From: Acidobacteriota bacterium
Lineage (GTDB): Bacteria; Acidobacteriota; Aminicenantia; UBA2199
Assembly (NCBI GenBank): GCA_028749105.1
Contig: JAQUQF010000129.1
Location: 1-5,652 of the forward strand
Reading direction: 5' to 3'
DNA length: 5,652 bases
Part shown: one piece after another, positions 1 through 4,742 of the stretch
How positions within the stretch are numbered: position 1 is the stretch's first letter
Layout of the letters: every line of letters starts with the position of its first letter
Made by a program: the position numbers and the translations under genes
The notes under the pieces: generated by a model
Database searches by the model: none
Told to the model about the DNA's origin: nothing
The model's input: only the letters and a program-made list of their open reading frames with translations

Positions 1-1
1 C

Positions 2-307
2 TTCGCCTTCATCGACGCCTGCCGGCGCGACAACCAGTGGGTGCTCACCTACCAGACGATCAAGGCCGAGGACAAAAACGGAAAAAAGGGGGGTCCCAGG
101 GAAGACTGCATCTGGGACTTCAATTTTAAGCTCGGCTGCGACATGACGCTATTCGGTAAAAAAGGCCGGCTGGAGCTTTCCGTTTTCAACCTGCTCGATT
201 TTGGCGGCGAGCTGTCGGAGAATGCCTTCTCTTCGGATGCCGAACGACTGGCCAACGAATTGCAGCTGCCGCGCAGCCTGCGACTGGGGCTGGTGCTGGA
301 TCTGTAG
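2..307 (+). CDS. Outer-membrane beta-barrel protein, TonB-dependent-receptor-like, C-terminal end (partial)
   Basis: Only the last 101 codons are visible. The frame is open from base 2 to the TAG at 305-307, and the true start lies left of the window. The visible part alternates hydrophobic and polar residues as outer-membrane beta strands do. It includes a strand reading LELSVFNLLD, close to the 'evfNlfN' strand common near the end of TonB-dependent receptors, and a last strand RSLRLGLVLDL. Receptors of this class usually end in an aromatic residue; this one ends in Leu, which is still compatible with barrel insertion. If the call is right, it sits in the outer membrane and may take up a ligand or hold a surface role; no substrate can be inferred. 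It converges on the dksA-like gene with four bases between the stops. It could also be another outer-membrane barrel family; no plug domain or TonB box is in view. Confidence 0.55.
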   Translation, partial: FAFIDACRRDNQWVLTYQTIKAEDKNGKKGGPREDCIWDFNFKLGCDMTLFGKKGRLELSVFNLLDFGGELSENAFSSDAERLANELQLPRSLRLGLVLDL

Positions 308-311
308 CTCT

Positions 312-656
312 TCAGCGTCCCTTGCTTTCCAATTTTTCCTGGCAGGGGACGCAGAGGCGCGCGAAGGGCAGGACCTCCAGGCGCTTGGGCGAGATCTCCT
401 GGCCGCAGTGGAGGCACTTGCCGTAGTGGTTCCGCTCGATGCGGTCCAGGGCCTCCTCCACTTCCTTCAGGTTGGCCATCATGTTGTTGGAGCGGACAAA
501 GCCCATCTCCTTCTCGATCAGCTCGTTGGCCTGGTCGATCTCGTCCATGGCCCCGTCGCCGCCGGAGGCCGTGTCCTTCCACTCGATGATCTTTCTGATC
601 TCGTCCCGCAGGGCGGTGAGCCGCTTGCGGATTTTTTCGACCTGATCATTTTTCAT
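312..656 (-). CDS. DksA/TraR-family C4 zinc-finger protein
   Basis: A 114-residue protein of the DksA/TraR family. These proteins bind in the secondary channel of RNA polymerase and change promoter kinetics, often with ppGpp. A charged, probably coiled-coil hairpin (about 5-78) has its tip at D38-x-x-D41-x-A43, matching the DxxDxA tip that E. coli DksA needs for activity. A C4 zinc finger follows (C81-x2-C84-x17-C102-x2-C105). E. coli DksA has 151 residues; this one lacks most of the N-terminal globular part, so assigning it to DksA proper is not safe. The frame is open farther upstream to an ATG at 689, but ATG 656 is preferred because AGGAGG (663-668) lies 6 nt before it; that site overlaps the rlmH stop codon. 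It is the last gene of the unit, 10 nt after rlmH, and may also use a candidate promoter inside rlmH. Confidence 0.88.
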   Translation of the reverse strand: MKNDQVEKIRKRLTALRDEIRKIIEWKDTASGGDGAMDEIDQANELIEKEMGFVRSNNMMANLKEVEEALDRIERNHYGKCLHCGQEISPKRLEVLPFARLCVPCQEKLESKGR

Positions 657-662
657 CTCTTG

Positions 663-668
663 CCTCCT
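663..668 (-). promoter_or_regulatory. Shine-Dalgarno site of the dksA-like gene
   Basis: The minus strand reads AGGAGG 6 nt before ATG 656. This perfect site decides the start against the upstream in-frame ATG at 689, which lies inside rlmH. The site shares bases with the TAG stop of rlmH (669-667). Confidence 0.8.
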
Positions 669-1131
669 AACGGTGGTATTTGCCGCCATGGATGATGGTC
701 ATGGCTCGGTACAGTTGCTCCAGGAAGACGATGCGGAAGATGTCGTGGGCGAAGGTCATGTCGGAGAAGGACAAGCGGAGGTCGGCGCGGTCGGCGACGG
801 CGGGGGCGAGGCCGGCGAAGCCGCCAATCAGGAAAAGCAGGCGCGCGGGATGGTAGGAGATCTTCTCCTGCAAGAAGGCGGCGAAATGCCGCGAGTCCAT
901 CTTCTTCCCTTTCTCGTCCAGGGCGACGACGAAGTCCCGCTGCTGTATCTCCTTCAGGAACATGGCGCCCTCCTTCTCTTTCACGAACCCCTCCTCCGCC
1001 TGGCGGATCTCCTTCAATTTTTTTATGCTGAATTTTACATAATAATTAATATTTTGTAAATATTTATTTTCAAGTTCCTGCAATCCCCTGAATTTCAGTT
1101 CGCCGGTGCAGACCAGTTCAATGGCCTTCAT
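667..1131 (-). CDS. rlmH: 23S rRNA (pseudouridine1915-N3)-methyltransferase RlmH
   Basis: A 154-residue SPOUT-class methyltransferase, the usual length for RlmH. It uses S-adenosylmethionine to methylate N3 of pseudouridine 1915 in helix 69 of 23S rRNA, on assembled ribosomes in the cytoplasm. Family motifs in order are ALDEKGKKMDS (70-80), the trefoil-knot SAM-binding loop FLIGGFAGL (100-108), LSFSDMTFAHD (120-130), the EQLYRA helix (138-143) and the C-terminal YHR (152-154). ATG 1131 overlaps the end of the sigma-54 activator gene by 14 nt. No clear Shine-Dalgarno site precedes it, so translational coupling is likely. The stretch encoding residues about 21-37 is extremely AT-rich (only 5 G/C in bases 1021-1070) compared with the rest of the window. 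In many bacteria rlmH directly follows rsfS; here a regulator gene separates them. Confidence 0.96.
   Translation of the reverse strand: MKAIELVCTGELKFRGLQELENKYLQNINYYVKFSIKKLKEIRQAEEGFVKEKEGAMFLKEIQQRDFVVALDEKGKKMDSRHFAAFLQEKISYHPARLLFLIGGFAGLAPAVADRADLRLSFSDMTFAHDIFRIVFLEQLYRAMTIIHGGKYHR
1032..1060 (-). promoter_or_regulatory. Candidate internal sigma70-type promoter inside rlmH
   Basis: On the minus strand TTTACA (1060-1055) is followed after exactly 17 nt by TAAAAT (1037-1032), each differing from the consensus hexamer at one base (TTGACA, TATAAT). It lies in the AT-rich patch of rlmH, about 375 bases upstream of the dksA-like start, so it could give that gene independent expression. 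AT-rich DNA produces such matches by chance, so this is only a candidate. Confidence 0.35.
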
Positions 1132-2038
1132 GGCGCTTCATCTTGTTGTACAGGGACTTGCGCGAGATGCCCAGGATGCGCGCCACGCGGCTCTTGTTGC
1201 GGTACTTGCGCAGCAGGTAGGCGGTGTACTCGGCCTCGACCTCGGCCAGGGTGCGCTCGCCGGCTTGGATGAAGTCCAGCATGGGGCCCTGGCGTTCCAG
1301 CAGCGTCCAGGCCCCATTTTCGTCGAGCGCGGCGCCGCGCACGGCCAGGCCGCTGACGAAGTTTTCCAGCTCGCGGATGTTCCCCGGCCAGGGGTAGCGC
1401 AGCAGGCGCTTCCGCGCCTCGGCGGAGAGGGCGACGGGAACGTTCTTGCGGGAGCAGAAATGGTGCAGCAAGGGGAGGATGTCCCCGGGGCGCTCGCGCA
1501 AGGGGGGGATGAAGATGCTGACCGTCGAGATGCGGTAGTAGAGGTCGGCGCGGAATTCGCCGCGGCGCACCTTGTCCTCGATGGCGCTGTCGGCCGAAAA
1601 AAGGAAACGGGCGGTGATCTCCGCCTCGGTGCCGGAACCCAGGGGAAATATTCTCTTCCTCTCGATGGCGCGCAGGAGCTTGGCCTGCATGTTCAGGCCC
1701 AGAAGGTCGATGCCGTTGAGAAAGATCGTGCCGTTCCCCGCCTGGAGCCACTTGCCCGGGAAATCGCGGTTGGCTCCGGAAAATGCCCCCTTCTGGAATC
1801 CGAACCACTCGCTCTCCAGCAGCGTTTCGGGAACGTCGGCGCAGCCCAGGTTGAACAGCGGCTGGAACGGGCTGCGTGCGGCCAGGAAGGCGGCCCAGAA
1901 ATCCTTGCCCGTGCCGGTCTCGCCCCAGAGCAGGACCGGGGTGTCCAGTCCGGCGACGTTCTCGACCGCGGCTTTCACCTGCAGCGACGCGGGATCGGGG
2001 AGCTCAGAAGCCTGGGGAAAAATCGTAGCGCTTGGCAT
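1118..2038 (-). CDS. PspF-like sigma-54-interacting regulator with degenerate Walker B
   Basis: A 306-residue bacterial enhancer-binding protein made of an AAA+ domain plus a C-terminal Fis-type helix-turn-helix, with no receiver or sensor domain, as in PspF. Visible motifs are Walker A GETGTGKD (39-46), the sigma-54 contact loop as GAFSGA (84-89; usually GAFTGA), Walker B as GTIFLNGI (N108-G109; usually Asp-Glu), sensor I as SAD (D150; usually ATN), arginine fingers R163 and R169 in FRADLYYR, PPLRERPGDI, WPGNIREL (217-224) and the HTH (about 268-303). Family knowledge says the Walker B Asp and Glu support Mg-ATP hydrolysis, so activity is probably weakened or lost while nucleotide, sigma-54 and DNA binding may remain. 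Start is uncertain: the frame runs upstream to 2200 inside rsfS, but only codons from ATG 2038 resemble the family, and they give PspF-like motif positions. No good Shine-Dalgarno site is seen. It overlaps rsfS by 35 nt and rlmH by 14 nt. Target genes are unknown. Confidence 0.85.
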   Translation of the reverse strand: MPSATIFPQASELPDPASLQVKAAVENVAGLDTPVLLWGETGTGKDFWAAFLAARSPFQPLFNLGCADVPETLLESEWFGFQKGAFSGANRDFPGKWLQAGNGTIFLNGIDLLGLNMQAKLLRAIERKRIFPLGSGTEAEITARFLFSADSAIEDKVRRGEFRADLYYRISTVSIFIPPLRERPGDILPLLHHFCSRKNVPVALSAEARKRLLRYPWPGNIRELENFVSGLAVRGAALDENGAWTLLERQGPMLDFIQAGERTLAEVEAEYTAYLLRKYRNKSRVARILGISRKSLYNKMKRHEGH

Positions 2039-2402
2039 CCATCCACAGCTTTTCCAGCGAATACTTTTTCCGCCACTCGGCGGAGAAGACGTTGACGATG
2101 AAGTCGACGTAGTCGACCAGGATCCATTCGGCCGCCACCTCGCCCTCGCTGCCCAGCGGCTGCAGATGGAGGTTTTTCTTGAGGGTATCCCTGACGGCAT
2201 CGGCCAGGGCCTTGTTCTGGCGCGCCGAGTTGCCGCTGCAGACGACGAGGTAGTCGGTCATCTCGCTGCGACCCTTCAGCTTGAGGACCGTTACGTTCTC
2301 CGCCTTCTTGTCCAGCAGGGTTTCCACCGCCTTTTTGACCCCGCCCGGGATGCGGCTCTTGTGCAGGTCATCCATGACCCGTGCGAATTCATCCTTCTTC
2401 AT
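2004..2402 (-). CDS. rsfS: Ribosome silencing factor RsfS (Iojap family)
   Basis: A 132-residue RsfS protein. Family members bind L14 on free 50S subunits and block joining to 30S, lowering translation when nutrients are scarce. The conserved core is clear: TDYLVVCSGNSARQNKALAD (49-68), the glycine-glutamate region LGSEGEVAAEW (83-93), LVDYVDFIVNVF (95-106) and YSLEKLW (114-120). Family members usually read VHVF where this one has VNVF (N104), a His-to-Asn change in an otherwise conserved strand. ATG 2402 overlaps the end of nadD by 14 nt. A GGAGG (2415-2419) lies inside nadD, 12 nt upstream, longer than ideal, so coupling to nadD probably helps. A downstream Met (residue 10) is possible but has no better ribosome site. 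The nadD-rsfS order is the common bacterial arrangement. Confidence 0.95.
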   Translation of the reverse strand: MKKDEFARVMDDLHKSRIPGGVKKAVETLLDKKAENVTVLKLKGRSEMTDYLVVCSGNSARQNKALADAVRDTLKKNLHLQPLGSEGEVAAEWILVDYVDFIVNVFSAEWRKKYSLEKLWMDAKRYDFSPGF

Positions 2403-3036
2403 AAAGTTTGATTTCCTCCATGATCTTTTGCACGTTCTGCTCCACGTATGGCGAGATGTCCTGGCCGTGGGAGCGCTTCTTGCGGATGTCGGTGGCCGAC
2501 AGCTCCAGGTAGTCCGACGTATAGGTGTGCAGGAAAGCCGCCGGCGGCGGCCGGGGATCGTCGTGTTCCCGCCCGAAGGGGATGCCTTCCTCGCGCAGCA
2601 TGTGCTCGACCCTGGCCCGGTGGCCGGAACGGCGCAGGACGATGATGAAGTAGACCTCGCGCAGCACCCGGCGGTAGTCTTTCCAGGTGCGGATCTTCAG
2701 GAAGCCCTCGCTGCCGGTGATGAAATAGAAACGCTCGAGCGGCGAGGCGGCCTTCAGCTCACGGATGGTGTCGATGGTCCAGGAATCGCCCCGGCGGCGC
2801 AGCTCCAGGTCGCAGGGCACCAGCCTGGGATGGGGGCGCAGCGCGGCCTCGAGCATGGCCAGGCGCAGCTCGGCTGCGGGCATCGCCTGCCGCTTCTTGT
2901 GCGGCGGCCGGGCCGAGAGGATGTAGAGGATGCGGTCCAGCCCGAAGGCGGCCTGGATCTTCAGGCCCAGATCGATATGTCCCCGGTGGACGGGGTTGAA
3001 CGTCCCGCCCAGCAGGCCGGTCTTAGTCGGGTTCAT
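2389..3036 (-). CDS. nadD: Nicotinate-nucleotide adenylyltransferase NadD
   Basis: A 215-residue cytoplasmic enzyme that joins nicotinate mononucleotide and ATP to make deamido-NAD and pyrophosphate, shared by de novo and salvage NAD synthesis. The nucleotidyltransferase signature GGTFNPVHRGH is at 10-20, with H17 and H20 as the HxGH pair. It is followed by PPHKK (44-48), the SYTxDT-like segment SWTIDT (85-90), the GxD-type segment GSEGFLKIRTW (108-118) and the C-terminal SATDIR (180-185). Two small departures from the usual pattern are Glu at 110, where GAD or GQD is normal, and Ala at 181 in the usual SST-IR motif. The length matches the family. The start ATGAACCCGACTAA carries the obgE stop, a 14-nt overlap; no Shine-Dalgarno site is visible, so coupling to obgE is likely. 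Confidence 0.95.
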   Translation of the reverse strand: MNPTKTGLLGGTFNPVHRGHIDLGLKIQAAFGLDRILYILSARPPHKKRQAMPAAELRLAMLEAALRPHPRLVPCDLELRRRGDSWTIDTIRELKAASPLERFYFITGSEGFLKIRTWKDYRRVLREVYFIIVLRRSGHRARVEHMLREEGIPFGREHDDPRPPPAAFLHTYTSDYLELSATDIRKKRSHGQDISPYVEQNVQKIMEEIKLYEEG

Positions 3037-4021
3037 GGAATTGGAAAAGGGCCTTCTTCAGCTTGTCCAGGTTGGTCTCCTTCAGCGCCGAGATCTCCAC
3101 GAAGGGGATTTTACGCCGGCGGCAGGCATTGCGCAAGCTGTCGATCCCGGAGCGGTCCGTTCCCGCCATGTCGATCTTGTTGGCCGCGACCACCTGCTTT
3201 TTTTTCAGCAGCCGCGCCTGATGGGAGGCCAGTTCGCTCTCCAGCACGCGCAGCGCCTCCAGGGGCGGGAGGGTGCTGAAGGGCGACACGTCGATGACGA
3301 ACAGCAGGACGCGGGTGCGCTCGATGTGGCGCAGGAACTCCAGCCCCATGCCCTCGCCGCGGTGGGCGCCCTCCAGGATGCCGGGGATGTCGGCCACGAT
3401 CATGCTCTTGCCGTGAAAATCGACCACGCCCAGGTTGGGGGTCAGGGTGGTGAAGGGATAGTCGGCGATCTTGGGACGGGCGGCGCTGATTTTGGAGATC
3501 AGGGTCGACTTGCCGGCGTTGGGCAGCCCGACCAGTCCGGCGCTGGCGATGAGTTTCAGTTCCAGCACCACCTGGATGGCCTCGCCCTTCTCGCCCGCCT
3601 CCGCGCGGCGCGGCGCCTGGTTGACCGAGGACTTGAAATGGACGTTGCCGCGGCCGCCTTTGCCGCCCCGGGCCAGGACGAATTCCCGGCCGATGCGGTC
3701 GAAGTCGTAGACCAGCTTCTCGTCGGGGAAGGTCTTGACCACGGTCCCGGCCGGGACCTGCAGGACGATGTCGGCTCCATTGCGGCCGCTGCATTTGCGG
3801 CGGCCGCCGGGGCCGCCGTTTTCCGCCGTGAACTGGCGCTTGTACTTGAAGTCGGTCAGCGACTGGCAGACGGGGCTGCTGACCAAAACGATGTCGCCGC
3901 CCTTGCCGCCGTCGCCGCCGTCGGGGCCGCCGCGCGGGATGAACTTTTCGCGGCGGAAGCTGTGGGAGCCGTCGCCGCCGTTGCCGGCTTGAAACGAAAC
4001 GATGGCGCGGTCGATGAACAT
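3023..4021 (-). CDS. obgE: Obg-family GTPase ObgE/CgtA
   Basis: A 332-residue GTPase that acts in late 50S assembly and links growth to GTP/ppGpp levels. The glycine-rich Obg domain (about 1-158) starts with MFIDRA and contains SFRREKFIPRGGPDGGDGGKGG-type repeats (21-42) and GGKGGRGN (119-126). The G domain (about 159-328) has G1 GLPNAGKST (165-173), switch I YPFTTLTPNLG (188-198), G3 DIPG (211-214), G4 NKID (281-284) and G5 SAL (311-313). It stops right after the G domain, so the variable C-terminal OCT domain seen in some relatives is absent; that is common. The gene follows rpmA after 59 nt in which I see no Shine-Dalgarno site, promoter or T-tailed hairpin. An A8 run on the coding strand encodes K273-K275. 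Confidence 0.97.
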   Translation of the reverse strand: MFIDRAIVSFQAGNGGDGSHSFRREKFIPRGGPDGGDGGKGGDIVLVSSPVCQSLTDFKYKRQFTAENGGPGGRRKCSGRNGADIVLQVPAGTVVKTFPDEKLVYDFDRIGREFVLARGGKGGRGNVHFKSSVNQAPRRAEAGEKGEAIQVVLELKLIASAGLVGLPNAGKSTLISKISAARPKIADYPFTTLTPNLGVVDFHGKSMIVADIPGILEGAHRGEGMGLEFLRHIERTRVLLFVIDVSPFSTLPPLEALRVLESELASHQARLLKKKQVVAANKIDMAGTDRSGIDSLRNACRRRKIPFVEISALKETNLDKLKKALFQFHEPD

Positions 4022-4080
4022 GGTTTCAGGTGTCGCTGGAGCGTGGGGGGAGCGGGATGGATCGGGTGATGGCCCGCAAC

Positions 4081-4332
4081 TTAGCTGGGATCGACCTCGA
4101 CGAATTTGCGGCCGGCGCGGTCGACGAAGCGCACCTTGCCGGTGGCGGTGGCGAACAGGGTGTCGTCCTTGCCGAGGCCGACGTTCTTGCCCGGCCGGAT
4201 GCGCGTGCCGCGCTGGCGCACGATGATGGAGCCGGCATGGATCTGCTCACCGCCGAACTTTTTGACGCCGAGTCGCTTGGAAGTGCTTTCGCGGCCGTTC
4301 TTGGCGGCGCCGCCCGATTTTTTGTGAGCCAT
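4081..4332 (-). CDS. rpmA: 50S ribosomal protein L27
   Basis: An 83-residue L27, of normal length, located near the peptidyl-transferase centre of the 50S subunit, where its N-terminal tail reaches toward tRNA ends. It begins directly [16 protein letters not shown], without the cleavable N-terminal extension seen in Firmicutes; in agreement, no Prp protease gene lies between L21 and L27. Other family marks are RLGVKKFGG (20-28), IIVRQRGT (36-43) and [15 protein letters not shown] (47-61). Its ATG overlaps the rplU stop by one base (TAATG), with AAGGAG (4341-4346) 8 nt upstream, so the two proteins are probably made in step. Confidence 0.98.
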   Translation of the reverse strand: MAHKKSGGAAKNGRESTSKRLGVKKFGGEQIHAGSIIVRQRGTRIRPGKNVGLGKDDTLFATATGKVRFVDRAGRKFVEVDPS

Positions 4333-4685
4333 TATTCCGTCTCCTTTTCCTTTGTCTTGGCAGCGGCCTTGATCTCGATCTTCTCGACCTGGATCTTGTG
4401 CAGCTTCTGGCGATGTCCCTGCGACTTGCGGTAGCCCTTCTTGGCCTTCATCTTGTAGATGCGGATCTTTTCGCCCTTGATCTCTTCGAGCACTTTCACC
4501 TTGACCTTGGCGCTCTTGACGTAGGGGGTGCCGATCAGCAGCTCTTTATCGTCCTGGACCAGCAGGACGGTGGTCAGGCTGGCCGCGTTCTTCTTGATTA
4601 GCTCCGCGGGGAGCAGCTCGACTTCCAGAATGTCGCCCTCGGCGACTTTATACTGCTTTCCGCCGGTTTCAATTATGGCAAACAT
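4332..4685 (-). CDS. rplU: 50S ribosomal protein L21
   Basis: A 117-residue L21 that binds 23S rRNA early in 50S assembly. The N-terminus [14 protein letters not shown] (1-14) and the basic segment [10 protein letters not shown] (84-93) followed by KIQVEKI are diagnostic. A short Lys/Glu-rich tail (107-117) extends past the core. The frame is open up to 4742, but the start at 4685 is chosen because AAGGAG (4693-4698) lies 7 nt before it and because it gives the canonical N-terminus; an ATG six bases upstream sits too close to the ribosome site. It is the first gene of the unit, about 22 nt after the expected transcription start. That leaves little room for an autoregulatory leader of the kind found before some rplU genes. 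Confidence 0.98.
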   Translation of the reverse strand: MFAIIETGGKQYKVAEGDILEVELLPAELIKKNAASLTTVLLVQDDKELLIGTPYVKSAKVKVKVLEEIKGEKIRIYKMKAKKGYRKSQGHRQKLHKIQVEKIEIKAAAKTKEKETE

Positions 4686-4692
4686 GGTCATT

Positions 4693-4698
4693 CTCCTT
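4693..4698 (-). promoter_or_regulatory. Shine-Dalgarno site of rplU
   Basis: The minus strand reads AAGGAG, 7 nt before ATG 4685. It settles the rplU start among three in-frame ATGs (4742, 4691, 4685). Confidence 0.8.
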
Positions 4699-4713
4699 GC
4701 TTGGATGTCATTT

Positions 4714-4742
4714 TTTATACCACAAATCGTGTGGCTAGTCAA
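4714..4742 (-). promoter_or_regulatory. Sigma70-type promoter of the rplU operon
   Basis: On the minus strand TTGACT (4742-4737) and TATAAA (4719-4714) are separated by exactly 17 nt, each one base from consensus, and TGG before the -10 box forms an extended -10 element (TGn). The expected transcription start is near 4707, giving a leader of about 22 nt that holds the rplU ribosome site. The -35 box overlaps the last codons and TAG stop of the upstream peptidase gene. The strength of the match fits a highly expressed ribosomal protein operon. Confidence 0.72.
4720..4734. repeat. Short inverted repeat in the promoter spacer
   Basis: The 15-bp sequence has five-base arms CCACA (4720-4724) and TGTGG (4730-4734) around a 5-base centre. 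It lies wholly between the -10 and -35 boxes of the rplU promoter, so it could be an operator. It is not a convincing terminator for the peptidase gene, because the downstream side in that direction is A-rich rather than T-rich. Confidence 0.4.

Noticed and set aside
280..345. Shared terminator between the convergent barrel gene and the dksA-like gene
   Set aside because: There is a short T run near 333 but no stem of useful length before it, and the two stops are only four bases apart.
657..689. ATG at 689 as start of the dksA-like gene
   Set aside because: It would overlap the end of rlmH, and the added residues are unlike the family; a perfect AGGAGG supports ATG 656.
1106..2095. Long plus-strand frame of 329 codons across the sigma-54 activator, and a similar one at 2281-3279
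   Set aside because: Both lie antisense to genes with clear family motifs, carry no recognisable motif of their own and start inside other genes.
2039..2200. N-terminal extension of the sigma-54 activator up to 2200
   Set aside because: The extra 54 codons are rsfS read in another frame, giving Ser/Arg/Trp-rich sequence with no domain; the PspF-like motif spacing fits ATG 2038.
2930..4069. Long open frame on the plus strand across obgE (379 codons)
   Set aside because: It is the complement of a clearly conserved Obg gene; its Ala/Gly/Val-rich product shows no domain, and such antisense frames are common in GC-rich DNA.
4022..4080. Terminator, promoter or riboswitch in the rpmA-obgE gap
   Set aside because: The 59 nt hold only a weak five-base GC stem with a long loop, no T tract and no paired -35/-10 boxes.
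4720..4734. The inverted repeat as a terminator of the peptidase gene
   Set aside because: The stem is only five base pairs and is followed by A-rich, not T-rich, sequence in the direction of transcription.
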